Assembly (NCBI GenBank): GCA_026929865.2
Contig: CM049396.1
Span: 20,717,501-20,781,500 of the forward strand
Direction: 5' to 3'
DNA from: Hyperoplus lanceolatus
Lineage: Eukaryota > Chordata > Actinopteri > Uranoscopiformes > Ammodytidae
DNA: 64,000 bases
The position numbers and the translations under genes were made by a program. Shown in pieces: positions 1 to 11,040 of this stretch (positions within the stretch are counted from its first letter, which is position 1; each line of letters starts with the position of its first letter). The notes under the pieces are model-generated. The model saw only the letters and a program-made list of their open reading frames with translations, was not told where the DNA came from and made no database searches.

Positions 1-615
1 TCATGCTCAGTGACTATAAATTGCTAACAGCCAATGTGTTAGTCATTCCTTTCTCTTTTCTAAAATCAAAATTGTGTGAATACCTCCCCAACAGAAAGCA
101 CTGTTTCCTTGTGTTGTAACATTCCTTTTCCTTGCCCATTGTGCTTTAGAAAAAGCTTTTTTCACAATGTGTAAGCTTGGTGACCTGACCCCAGTGATAT
201 GACTGGTTGACCTGTAACTCTACTTTTAGTTGCCCAGTGAATTTCTGCATTTTTACATAATTTTAATTCCCTTTTGCTTTTGCATTGGGCTCACTGTATG
301 TTTTTCTATGCTAACTTATAAGTCAAGTAGATTTGATTTCAGCAAGAAAAATGTTGCTGCACACATGAGTGCTGCTTTTACATGAACTGGATCACTGGAT
401 TAAAGGGGCAATTAGCATCTTTGTTGTTGTTTGGTCTATGTGATTCACTTCACCAAGAGACATTCTCTACATCAAAAATACAAAATTATGTTGGAATCGT
501 CAGTAATATAGGACATACATTAGTTTTTTAACTGATTTCAACAAAATAAATTGGAGTATGCCAACTAACTCATATCCATGCAAAACAGAACGTTACATCC
601 AAGAGAGACAAAACA
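1..615. other. 3' flank of the caveolin-like gene, no gene seen
   Basis: AT-rich sequence without an ORF resembling a known protein on either strand. It lies downstream of the minus-strand caveolin-like gene and may include part of its 3' UTR. Confidence 0.4.
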
Positions 616-621
616 TTTATT
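616..621 (-). promoter_or_regulatory. Candidate polyadenylation signal of the caveolin-like gene
   Basis: An AATAAA hexamer on the minus strand about 190 bases beyond the stop codon of the caveolin-like gene. The position suits a short 3' UTR. In AT-rich DNA such hexamers also occur by chance, so this is only a candidate. Confidence 0.35.
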
Positions 622-813
622 GACATTCATAAATGCATTTTAAATTTAAGTTATTTACAGCGTCATGTGATCAATGTCTATTTTGTTAGTTGGAAATATT
701 TTGGCTTTCTCATAGATACAGACTTCCAGAAAGGGGTTAAGTTGCACTCAATTCTGTCAGCACTTTGGAATGCTTGTTGATCTCTTTTGCTTTAGAGGCC
801 ATAAACGTTTTAA

Positions 814-970
814 TCAGTCTTCATCCTTTGCCAGATTGATGTTGATTCGACCACAGCACTTTCCAATACTGGCAAAGAAGGGGCTGATGAGAATGTTCAG
901 TATGCTGCCCCACACAGTCCGGACCCAGTGCATGTTGATGAAAAGTAGCTGTACACAGGGCATGATCAAC
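814..970 (-). CDS. Caveolin-like terminal coding exon
   Basis: Acceptor TCTCTCCAG, then one base completing the split Trp, then LIMPCVQLLF and a C-terminal part with SPFFASIGKCCGRINI, ending KDED and TGA. The frame is fixed by the phase of exon 2. It aligns by pattern with the caveolin-2 C-terminus. Confidence 0.85.
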
Positions 971-2325
971 CTGGAGAGATACAGGGAAGTCGAAAAAAGT
1001 GGACAATGAGTTCATCTCACTGATGGAAACTGTTGAAATTACTTTACACATGTGCGGGGGGAGGGGGGTTAAAGATGGAGTCTGTGATTCTGGAGAATGC
1101 TTGTTGTTAAATCACTTTTTTCTAAAATCAGTGAATATCTTCTCACAATGTGTTACCTGTCTGTACAAAACAAGGTGTATGTTTGTGCCATGCACTTTTA
1201 CAGAGGTAGCAGATAGTCACTGATTTTGACAAAAAGTGATTTGACAAAAATCTCTCTCCAGAATCACTAACTCCTTTAATTGGGGAAGAGGGGAGATTTT
1301 CTGATTGCACTACCTACTAAATGGCCCTTATTTACAAGAACAACATTAAGCAGTTTATCTTAGCTAACCCTAACCCGCAAGTCTGTCTCATTTCAGCTTA
1401 ACAGAAGGTCCTACCAGATGTGAAGGCAGCTGACCACGGCGAAGACAAGCCCTGCTACCAGTGAGACTGGCACTGCCAGGAGGAGGGAGATGATACGGTA
1501 ACACCACAGTCTGGACACCTCAAACAGGGCGTGACTCCACAGCCACACCTTGTCAAAGCTCCGCACCGAGGCAGGCTCTGCAATCACATCCTCGAACGTG
1601 ACCTCAAGACACACACACACACACAATGTTAATGATTTTAAGCACTTTTTCCCGAGTTTCTAATATTAAATACGGAGAAAATGGGGGCTTGGACATTGAC
1701 ATGGAAGCTAAATGTTAAGGAATCTTGACATGCAGAATAAGTAGGAAGGGGAAGTGGCCCAAAATGTACTGCTCTTGGCTGTTTATAGTGTTTCTTTTAC
1801 ATGGATGGTCCTACTTTGCACAATCATGTCCACTAGAGGTCAGTATTATGCAGCATATTGATATCCAACACTTTTATTTTAAGGACAGAATCGTTGGCCC
1901 AGATAACATCTTTTACTTTACAAAAAACTTTACAAATTGAAGTTTTATTCTTAAATGGCATGTATCATGTTTTTTGGAAAATGTATTATTCAGGTTCTGT
2001 CTGCTTAGCCACTTTGTAACATCTGGTTCAAAAGAGACAGGAAGAGTTTTACAGTACACAGAGTGTGTGCAGGAATAGAAATGACATAGATCAGCTTGTG
2101 GTGGCCTGTGCTGTGTGCTCTCTCTGAATGTTCATGTGGGTTTCATGTTGATTGATGGTGCACTTCGGTTACCTTGAGACTCCTGTTGACTCCTTTGGGA
2201 TCCCTGTCGTGCATGAGAGGCCTTGTGTTCCTCTGGGTGGAATTCAGATCTTCAGGTTGTACATCCACCCTGACTTCCATCAATTCCCGTGCTGTCCTCT
2301 CGTCTTCTAATCTCTGCTCCTCCAT
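814..2325 (-). CDS. Caveolin, caveolin-2-like (3 coding exons, 165 aa)
   Basis: Caveolins are hairpin-inserted membrane proteins that oligomerise to build caveolae. Coding exons are 2325-2173, 1602-1415 and 970-814. Phases fit (0, then a Trp codon split TG|G) and the introns are GT-AG. Residues 40-50 carry the DRDP-type signature before the hydrophobic part, residues 54-61 read FEDVIAEP, and SFDKVW plus SHALFE follow as in caveolin-2. Residues about 83-125 form the intramembrane hairpin, with LHIW at its centre. The C-terminal segment has CC near the end, possible palmitoylation sites. The start is the ATG in a good context (A at -3, G at +4); an upstream in-frame GTG is not needed. The length lies between caveolin-2 and caveolin-1. 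Caveolin-2-like is inferred from motif wording; it could be the caveolin-2-related paralogue described in non-mammals. No damage seen. Confidence 0.9.
1415..1602 (-). CDS. Caveolin-like coding exon 2
   Basis: 188 bases encoding VTFEDVIAEP through CLHI plus two bases of a Trp codon. The acceptor follows a (TG)n/CTTGAG stretch and the donor is GTAGGA. It holds most of the hydrophobic hairpin. Confidence 0.9.
2173..2325 (-). CDS. Caveolin-like coding exon 1
   Basis: 51 codons from the ATG, Glu/Arg-rich, ending RSLK just before donor GTAACC. It carries the caveolin signature DRDPKGVN near its end. It ends in phase 0. Confidence 0.88.
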
Positions 2326-3834
2326 GATGTTCACTCAGTGGAACTGTGTCCGGGCTCGGTTGACTATACTGTGGTCATGTCATTGGAAAGATGGAGGAAG
2401 AGCAAAGGGCGTATGAAGGGGGGTGGTTTAGCACTCAACCCCATGCAGGCTTTGTCACTGACACCCAGGTGGAACATAGTAGACTGCTGACTGCCTTGCT
2501 GCCTTGTTGAGGAATGCCTTTATTGGCATTTTCCAAATGACACACACTACATGGGAAAGTCTCATTTAGACCTACATGAGAAATGTCCAATGGCCGTCGC
2601 TAATAGCATACTATCAGCTTGCACTTCCTCCTATGATACTGAAGGAGCGATGATGATCAGTGGTCAGTGTTTTGGCACATGGCGTAGTTGTACAGTCCTG
2701 TCGTCATGAAGGAAGAGTTGGCACATTGGTTTTTGTGACAAGAGCTGTCTGCGCAATCGCAGTGAACGTTGTCATTAAGTTCTCAATTCTGTATTCACTC
2801 TATTGTGTTACTGTCAAGTGTTGCACTACATATAATCCTGCACATGGTCTGTGTACACTTTGCACCTCATCATAATCTAGTGCCGCTCGCAGACAAAGTC
2901 AAACCTATTTAGACTCTTCACCGTTCCCTCAAGAGTTTGGAGCTACAGGCTTTCATGCATTATTTTCAAATGCCTCTCAGTATATTGGTATTGGGATCAA
3001 CGTGCACCTAAAGTAAGTAAAAATGTAATGACATTCATGCTTATGCTAATATATCATCTATGTGTCTTGTGGCCTTCATTGCCCCATGAGGTACAGAACA
3101 ACCAGCAAACAAAATGCATAATTACTACTTGGGCCTAGAATTGTGATCTTATCTTTAAAACAAGCTAATTTTTCGGGACTTACCATGCTAGGTGGTTTTG
3201 TACATCTAGTGGTACATTTTCCCAAACATAATATTAAGTTAACCTGTGAACAGTTACCTGCTTTACTCAGCTTTGTTCAGATATGTTGGTATAACTTACT
3301 CTCTGTTACATCCCTAGCACTTTCTACTTTGACAGCTCACACACAGCGAGGGACACATCTGTGAGCCTCAATGCAAGTCCAAACTTTCCACACAACTCTT
3401 CTCCATTACACCACACTTTTATTTATAGAATTCGTATTAATTGAATGAAGCGTGGTGTAAGGTTTTGTAAAGAAGAGTTATGCCCAGTGTTTTAAGTTTG
3501 ATGGATTTACATCCCTAGCACTGCCTTTAATTAAACACTGTCTGTGAGCTCCTATATTACTCCTGTGTGAGCAAGATGAATCTGTGAAATTGATACACTG
3601 CATTACTGACTTTTTCCAAAGGTAAAATAACGTGTACTGCCTAGAGCTTTCATCACTTAAGTGAGTAGAGTATGTTTGGTTGATTTTTTGACACAAGAAT
3701 GTTATATCATCAAACTGCTTCACTTTTTTATGACACAAGGAGTGTTTCTTTCACAATGCTGTGCCTCACTAAGCAGCCACACAATCACACAGCAAACATT
3801 CCTATTCTAACCTGTCAATACAATATGCCCTATA
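2326..3834. other. Upstream region of the caveolin-like gene, no gene seen
   Basis: Likely holds the promoter and 5' UTR of the caveolin-like gene on its right side. I recognise no coding exon, repeat family or clear TATA box here; short ORFs of 63-86 codons have no recognisable motif. Confidence 0.35.
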
Positions 3835-4119
3835 TACACTCAACAAAAATATAAACGCAACACTTTTGTTTTTGCTCCCATTTTTCATGAGATGGACTTA
3901 AAGATCTAAAATTCATTCCAGATACACAATATTACCATTTCTCTCAAACATTGTTCACAAATCTGTCTAAATGTGTGATAGTGAGCACTTCTGCTTTGCT
4001 GAGATAATCCATCCCACCTCACAGGTGTGCCACATCAAGATGCTGATCTGACATCATGATTAGTGCACAGGTGTGCCTTAGACTGTCCACAATAAAAGGC
4101 CACCCTGAAATGTGCAGTT

Positions 4120-5505
4120 TTGTCTCACAGCAAAATGCCACAGATGCCACAAGCATTGAGGGAGTGTGCAATTGGCATGCTGACAGCAGGAATGTCAACC
4201 AGATCTGTTGCTCGTGCATTGAATGTTCATTTCTCTACCATAAGCTGTCTCCAAAGGTGTTTCAGAGAATATGGCAGTACATCCAACCGGCCTCACAACC
4301 GCAGACCACGTGTAACCACACCAGCCCAGGACCTCTACATCCAGTAGGTTCACCTCCAAGATCGTCTGAGACCAGCCACTGAGACAGCTGCTGAAACAAT
4401 TGGTTTGCATAACCAAACAATTTCTGCACAAACTGTCAGAAACCGTCTCAGGGAAGCTCAACTGCATGCTCGTCGTCCTCATCGGGGTCTTGACCTGACT
4501 CCAGCTCGTCGCCGTAACAGACTTGAGTGGGCAAATGCTCACATTCGATTGCGTCTGGCACGTTGGAGAGGTGTTCTCTTCACGGATGAATCTCGGTTTA
4601 CATTGTTCAGGGCAGATGGCAGACAGCGTGTGTGGCGTCGTGTGGGTGAGCGCTTTGCTGATGTCAATGTTGTGGATCGAGTGGCCCATGGTGGTGGTGG
4701 GGAATAAATAAAGAAACGGCTGGTTTGACCAAGCAAAAACGAGAGACCGCTGGCTTGTGAGCGCGGCACTGTTTATTGTGTGGTGTTTTTCCTCGTCATT
4801 AAATGAATCAGTTGGCTACACTGTGTCCTACTGCAACGATGTCGCGTAGCTGCCGCAGCCAGCGCTGTTCGCTCACTGTCTCTATCAGTTGCACCGAGCC
4901 GTCTCTGTGCTCACAACAACACGGGGGGAATAAATAAAGAAGCGGCTGGTTTGACCCAGCAAAAACGAGAGACCGCTGGCTTGACCACAGTTGTTCCACA
5001 GCACGATAGTTTAACCGACATTCTGGCGGTGGCTATCGCAGTCCAGCCTAAACCCCGCCCTACCAGTAAGGGTAGGGTCGGCGGTGGAAACAACACCGAG
5101 ATTCTTAAAAGTGAGCTGTCCCGCTCTGAGCCGCTCCAATCCGACCCGCTCTACTCGGTGGAAACGAGGCAATACATCCATGAACATCACCTCACGTTTC
5201 AGCAAGATAATGCACGGCCCCATGTTGCAAGGATCTGTACACAATTCTTGGAAGCTGAAAATGTCCCAGTTCTTGCATGGCCAGCATACTCACCGGACAT
5301 GTCACCCATTGAGCATATTTGGGATGTGCTTGACCGGCGTATACAACAGTGTGCACCACTTCCCACTAATATCCAGCAACTTCGCACAGCCATTGAAGAG
5401 GAGTGGACCAACATTCCAAAGGCCACAATTGACAATCTGATAAACTCTATGCGAAGAAGATGTGTTGCACTGCATGAGGCAAATGGTGGTCACACCAGAT
5501 ACTGA
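4120..5505 (+). pseudogene. Tc1-like transposase, broken by stop and insertion
   Basis: Three blocks can be recognised. The N-terminal paired-type helix-turn-helix DNA-binding part (from about 4135, with MPQMPQALRECAIGML) ends at an in-frame stop near 4347. The second block (4405-4707) holds the first catalytic Asp in FTDESRF and ends in VAHGGGG followed by a stop. The third (from about 5160) holds QQDNARPH with the second Asp and SPDMSPIEHIWD with the Glu of the DDE triad, and ends GGHTRY. About 35-40 codons expected between blocks two and three are missing and replaced by unrelated sequence, so no functional transposase can be made. The first reading of the block 4056-4382 in another frame is a shadow. 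Confidence 0.9.
4699..5170. repeat. Foreign insert with two 59-bp direct repeats inside the transposase
   Basis: Directly after the GGGG of the transposase a 59-base block (4699-4757) appears and recurs with about two mismatches at 4925-4983; each starts GGGGAATAAATAAAGAA and ends CGCTGGCTTG. The spacing is 226 bases. The sequence is much richer in GC than the host element, and CGGTGGAAAC occurs twice near the right side. I do not recognise the family. The right limit near 5160-5170 is where transposase similarity resumes. Confidence 0.65.
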
Positions 5506-5826
5506 CTGGTTCCGAGTCCCCAGACCCCCAATAAAGCAAAAAAATGCACATTTCAGAGTGGCCTTTTATTGTGGACAGTATAAGGCACACCTGTGCACTA
5601 ATCATGATGACAGATCAGCATCTTGATGTGGCACACCTGTGAGGTGGGATGGATTATCTCAGCAAAGCAGAAGTGCTCACTATCACACATTTAGACAGAT
5701 TTGTGAACAATTTTTGAGAGAAATTGTAATATTGTGTATCTGGAATGAATTTTAGATCTTTAAGTCCATCTCATGAAAAATGGGAGCAAAAACAAAAGTG
5801 TTGAGTTTATATTTTTGTTGAGTGTA

Positions 5827-6742
5827 TGTTAACCACTGAACCTTCTCTTGTTCCTGCTTTGATTCAAATAAGGAAAAATGTATCTGACCTTTCACACCGC
5901 ACATTTCATACGGAACTAGTTTATAAATTGTGCTTCTAACTCAAACTTTATTTACACCAGACCAAACTTGTTCATTCAAAAATCCACACACAGACAGATA
6001 TCTGACTCTCATATCCTTGACCATTGACATGTTATTCACAGTTCGAAAATAAAAAAAACATTACCACACACTTGACAGTCAATACATATTTCACTGTTTG
6101 TTGAAAATACCTTGAATCCTTCTTGTCAGAGATGGTGTAATGAAGGGCAGAGGGGGGATTTCACTGGTAAATAGCGCACTCTGTTGGCCACGGTCTGTCT
6201 TTGTAGTTACCTTTTTTATGTCCTCATTAATGATCAGATTGTTAAATCAGCTTTATTTTCCACTGACGCATGCCCAAAATAGGTCATTTTGCCAGTGCTT
6301 GCAACAATACCAAAATAGGCTACTTGTTTTCCCCATCGCAGCTGTACTGCATTGTCAGCGGAGTGGAGACAGGGTCTGATTAGCGGTTGATTAATGGTGT
6401 GTGTATGTGGAAACCATGGTAATGAAGAGCCCCTGACATTGTGTAGTGATTGTGTCCGAGGTCTGCATATCCTTGACTTAACAGATCATTTAAATACATC
6501 TGGCACAGCTCCTAGTTTGTAAAATAATAAGTTCAATCAAAGCTGGTATTGTGAATTGAATGACAGACATATAACATGTGTGCTGCCAATTTAAAGACTC
6601 AGGAATTAAAGGCCACACGAAAGTACCATTCCAAACAAATCTTTTTATCAAGATTAGTGTCAATGCATGCTGTCTGGTATGCCATTTTCAACCAGAAGAC
6701 ACAAAATATAACAGAAAACAAGAAATTGTTGGTTGTGGGTTG

Positions 6743-6819
<77 letters not shown>

Positions 6820-9484
6820 CACACACACACATTTGTTAAATTTGTTAAATTATTCTCCTTATTTATTCTACTCTTACATCTTAAAATTTAACTGATAGTG
6901 CTGATAGTGAAGCTATATTCACCAAAATGGAATGTGCTATGGTATTGCATTAAGGTTAAAATGTCTCACAGAAAACATGAGGTGTATCATTGTAAAAACG
7001 TGAAACACATTGTGTACTGTTGGATGCAGTGAATATTTAAAAACATCTATTATTACAGGTTCTCACAAATCTCATTTTATATTATAATAACTTTGTGATT
7101 TGTGTTTTCTTGGCAACTGCTACAGACATCAAGGTGTTTATGCTATCTGGCCTAAATCTATTTTGTGTTTCATCAGTTGGTCCCAGATGAGGCATATTAT
7201 GCTCTGACATCTCTTGATGTTGGAGTAAGGGCTTTTTCCCTTGCTGCTATTTTTCCAGGTGAGATACTTGTGTAATAACTCTACAGAAAACCATAAAATA
7301 TCTGACTCTGTAGTGGGTCTTTGCAACTGCTTTCTTATGTGATCCAAACCGTGTGTGAACCACACTCAGGTCCCGGCAGCAAAGAAGCTTACAAATCCTT
7401 AAAGAAAATTAAGAGATACCGTTCAAAAATCATTCAACACACACAGCTAGATTAGATCTGAGAAGAAGAACCAAGATAATGAGCTCCAACAGTCACACCG
7501 GTTCCTCAAGAGAAGGGTAATGTGAATAGACAGTAATTCAAAGGTCCTTCAGAGAGGTGACTAGAACAGATAAGACGGTCACTCAGACAGTGTTATCACT
7601 TCTATAAATGTATCTTCAGTTTTACAAAAACTGCCTCGAGAACCAGCTGATCTTGTTGTTCCAACTTGTGTTTACCGTGTCCATATCTGTGAAATGCAAA
7701 TCTCAGCATGCAAATTATTGATTTTTTTAGCCTATGTTGTCAGCAGTTGACATGAAATTTGTCCTGGTTGTCTCATTCTTTAATGGCTATATATTTGTGA
7801 GCAGAAACATTTATATTGAGAGCAACATGTATAAAAATAAATTATCTTGGACTTTAGGTGACATACACTTGTGTAGATAAAATGCATGTTTCTGTGCTTT
7901 GTTTAAACAGCACCCATGTCCTCCTGGATAGAAAGCTAATGCAGCAATCACCTCAAAGAATAAATACAAAACCACAGTTATGTAAGGTTGGTTAGTGACA
8001 GTTATACAGCGAAATGGTGTTTGCCATTATTTGCTTTGACCACACTATTCTGCGTTATTCGTCCTTTCCTCTGTTTGTGAAAGACTAATACAAACAGCAC
8101 ACGCCATAAAATAGCACTTTGTTACCACTCTCAGAGCATTATCAATGCCCAGTAATGATTTGCATTGTAAATTCAGCCTCACCGTACCCAAGTCACTATT
8201 GTAGCAGTTCATATCCGCAGGGACATGTGCTACCTTACCCTCAGCCTCTATTCACATGTTAATGAGCCTCTATCTGAAAACTATAGGCTTTGGGTAAACA
8301 GTCTGCATGTGAAAAGCGGGCAAATGTCAGAATTAGTAGCCTTCAATCGGGATCTAAGCATACATCCAGCCAAAAGCTCCTTGTTGCTATGTGAGTCACA
8401 GGCTCGCAAAATTTCCATGACGACATGGGCAGGTGACATTCTCCATTTATTAGCATATCTGGCCCTGCGCAGGCCACCGTGTTAATGCTCTGAAGGGATC
8501 ATTCAGTGATATGTGGGAGTCATAAGCTGCTGTTTGTCAATTTATTATTTCAGATATAAAGGACCACTGCTTGGCAACATTTACAACCAATTATTTACAA
8601 AGTTCAACTGAGTCAGTCACCATATAACATTTGAATATACATTTTGTTATTGACACGAACAAATGATACAGTGGAACAAACCTGGATTCCTGTGGGATAC
8701 AAATTGCTCCTAAGCAATGTAATAAACATTTAACTATCCATCCAATCAGGTTATTGAAGTGACACTCCAGATTTTAATATTCAAAAACATAACAACCCTA
8801 CAAACCTCATTCAAATCAGGCCAATTGTAACATGAATAAAAAATGTGCACATGGTAACATTTATCATTACTGTACAGCCTTAGCACCTTGAATTAGACAA
8901 TAAAAGGAAGTGGGCATTTAAGATATATGTGAAGGAAAGCTTCAATTTCTTTCAGTATTTAAACAATACTGACATGTCCATTTATAGATTTAACGACTGC
9001 TGGTTGCAGTAGTTGTTCCTCCCGTCCCTATTGGCCCCATATGCATGTCTTCTTAAAGCAGTGTCAATGTGGGAAACAAAATCAACAGCCATTGTTCTGT
9101 GCAGAAGACAAAAAAAACAAAAAAAGACCAACTCCATAAATTGAGTTTATATAACATAATATACTGTACAAGAGGTTTCAGGAGATTGAGTCATCCAAAT
9201 AAAATAGGGATTTCCCCACATGACCATGGCTGTGGGTTTTGTCAACTGTCACTTGGATTGAACTGTCTGAAAAAAGTTATTTCCTTATGGTAAGTGTGGC
9301 CAGAAGAAATTCTTACCAACCAGTAACCATTTCAAGGTACATATGGACATGTCGGTACTGTTTTAAGATAGACCTAAAAAGTGAACCTATCTGATGTGAT
9401 CTGAAAAAATTGCCCTGAAACGTGTGAATAACAGACACAGGCTATATATTAGCACTGTGGTCCATAACTCATGTTGGTCAATGT
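5827..9484. other. Intergenic region between the Tc1 element and the GPCR gene
   Basis: No protein gene recognised. It contains a long (TA)n array near 6750 and a moderately GC-balanced, possibly conserved stretch near 8220-8485. The 3' UTR of the minus-strand GPCR probably occupies its right end. Confidence 0.4.
6747..6829. repeat. (TA)n microsatellite followed by (CA)n
   Basis: About 34 uninterrupted TA units followed after AAA by a short CA run. The 105-codon ORF across it (ending in many Ile-Tyr pairs) is a product of the repeat. Confidence 0.95.
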
Positions 9485-10777
9485 CTAAGCGTGCTCCTCG
9501 GGTATTTGTCCAGGGATCTTTGCCCCCTGGTCTGTAGTGTTTCTGGGACGGGAGTTTGCAGCGCTGGACGGGGTTTCGGCTGTGCTGTTGGTTCTCTGGA
9601 TGAACTGGAGGAAGTTCTCCTGAAAGGAACCCTCGTGGCTCGACGCACCAAACTCTGCTGGCTGGGTCAAGCAACAGCGTCGAAACTTGACCAGCTCTTC
9701 TCTGATCTGCCTGTTCAACATCCCATAGAAGAAGGGATTGACTGCAAAGGAGGAGTAGGCCAGCCAGGTGACTGCCTCCTCTAAATCCCCGGGGCTCTGC
9801 ATGGAGCCCGTCAGAGACATTTGCAGGTGGAAGATGAAGTAGGGCAGCCAACACACCAAGAACTGCCCCACGATGAATACCAAAGTAAGGGCAGCCTTAC
9901 CTCCACTGAAGGCCCTCTCTGGAGATAGTCTTTGGGGCAGGGTGCGTGTGGTGGTGATCATGGTGGTCTGGCTGTTGAGGGAGTCCGAGCGATTCTTCTC
10001 AGGGCTCGCATTGGCCCACGTTTGGACAGCAGGGACTTGCTGCAGGGCTGCAGAACGAGCTACCTTGTACACACCACAGTACACGGCAAAGATAACCACT
10101 GCTGGAACCAGGAAGCAGACCACACTGAAGAGCACAGCAAACACACTTCTTAGACGACTGTGGCTCGCATGGAGAGAGCAGTGATTTGCAGCAATAGAGC
10201 TATGGTGTCCATAAGCTGGCCATCCTAACAAGCCGACCAAAGCAAGGAGCACCGACTTAACCCAGATAGCCAGCATGACGCCAATGGCAAGGTTGATGGT
10301 CATCTTGACTTCATAACGCATGGGGTGTACGATGTAGAAGTAACGCTCCACACTGATGGCTGTGATGGTGAGAATGGTGAGACAGATGAGGAAAACATTG
10401 AGAAAGATGTAAACCTGACACTCCAAATATGTGAACACCACCGTGCCAAAGAACGGTGAACTGGATATGATACCCAAAGGCATGAGGAGGATGGCACATA
10501 GCAGGTCCACTGCGCAAAGGTGACACACAAAAGCGAACCTCTTCAGGTGAGGAGCCCGAGCAATGGCCACCATCACACCAGTGTTGGCCAACAAGGCAAT
10601 GAGGTTAAGGGTCACCATGCAGAACAAACCAAAAAGGTCTTTGATCTGTGACTGGGAGCTTGTGACAACGCCCACATTGGCAGGAACTGTAGGGTTGGGT
10701 TCCCATGGGGCAGTGGTGAGATTCGTCACTGAGTGATTTGGCACAGAGGCTATTATGGGGCCAATCTTGTCGGCCAT
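9485..10777 (-). CDS. gpr61l: Orphan class A GPCR, GPR61/GPR62 type (single exon, 430 aa)
   Basis: Seven hydrophobic segments lie in one uninterrupted reading frame. Visible class A marks are ERY in SVERYFYIVHPMRYEV at the end of TM3, CWLPY in TM6 and NPFFY in TM7, plus a Cys before TM3 (LECQVY) and one in loop 2 (NHCSLH) for the usual disulfide. The N-terminus has NxS/T sites and no signal peptide. The HPMRYEV wording and the C-terminal EGSFQENFLQF resemble GPR61. GPR61 and GPR62 are constitutively active orphan receptors in brain with no accepted ligand. Its place between parp3 and a caveolin gene, near grm2, corresponds to human GPR62, so orthology with GPR62 despite GPR61-like sequence is the likely reading. 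The start is the ATG in ATAATGGCC; a short uORF overlaps it. The gene looks intact. Confidence 0.93.
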   Translation of the reverse strand: MADKIGPIIASVPNHSVTNLTTAPWEPNPTVPANVGVVTSSQSQIKDLFGLFCMVTLNLIALLANTGVMVAIARAPHLKRFAFVCHLCAVDLLCAILLMPLGIISSSPFFGTVVFTYLECQVYIFLNVFLICLTILTITAISVERYFYIVHPMRYEVKMTINLAIGVMLAIWVKSVLLALVGLLGWPAYGHHSSIAANHCSLHASHSRLRSVFAVLFSVVCFLVPAVVIFAVYCGVYKVARSAALQQVPAVQTWANASPEKNRSDSLNSQTTMITTTRTLPQRLSPERAFSGGKAALTLVFIVGQFLVCWLPYFIFHLQMSLTGSMQSPGDLEEAVTWLAYSSFAVNPFFYGMLNRQIREELVKFRRCCLTQPAEFGASSHEGSFQENFLQFIQRTNSTAETPSSAANSRPRNTTDQGAKIPGQIPEEHA

Positions 10778-10821
10778 TATTCACGCACAACCTCCTCCAT
10801 TTGCATCTCAGGCATCTTCAT
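10777..10821 (-). CDS. Upstream ORF (14 codons) overlapping the GPCR start
   Basis: Reads MKMPEMQMEEVVRE and then TAA; the last A of the stop is the first A of the receptor ATG (TAATG). It contains four in-frame ATGs. A plausible splice acceptor (CAACACAG) lies just upstream at about 10833, so the uORF should be in the mRNA. Such an arrangement is known to lower or gate translation through reinitiation; its use here is inference. Confidence 0.45.
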   Translation of the reverse strand: MKMPEMQMEEVVRE

Positions 10822-10936
10822 ATATGGAAGTCCTGTGTTGACAGACAGAAAAACTGTATTAATATTGTTTAAGGCAGTTGATACATGTTAAGTGCAATTG
10901 CTATCCATATCAAAAGGCAATGTTTTTTTTATTTTG

Positions 10937-11040
10937 TACATAGAGTACATTATCACCTCTACATAGAGTACATTATCACCTCTACATAGAGTACATTATC
11001 ACCTCTACATAGAGTACATTATCACCTCTACATACAGTAT
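10937..11040. repeat. 23-bp tandem repeat, four full copies plus a partial one
   Basis: Unit starts TACATAGAGTACATTATCAC; copies start at 10937, 10960, 10983 and 11006 and are identical, with a diverging partial copy at 11029. Identity suggests recent expansion. It lies about 150 bases upstream of the GPCR start. Confidence 0.95.

Larger units (their letters stand above)
3837..5824 (+). mobile_element. Tc1/mariner-type DNA transposon with long inverted ends, disrupted
   Basis: The ends begin CACTCAACAAAAATATAAA and are mirrored at the right end, with TA on both outer sides (3835-3836 and 5825-5826), the normal Tc1/mariner target duplication. The inverted ends are long, about 280 bases each (roughly 3837-4115 and 5543-5824), and match closely although not perfectly. 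Between them lies a plus-strand transposase gene that is broken. A full Tc1 of this type is about 1.6 kb; this one is larger because of a foreign insert near 4699-5170. Confidence 0.92.

Noticed and set aside
4951..5505. Intact 184-aa transposase gene
   Set aside because: No ATG at the start, the N-terminal third is foreign sequence, and the first catalytic Asp is absent.
10937..11040. CRISPR-like repeats
   Set aside because: The copies are directly adjacent with no spacers, and the genome is a vertebrate.
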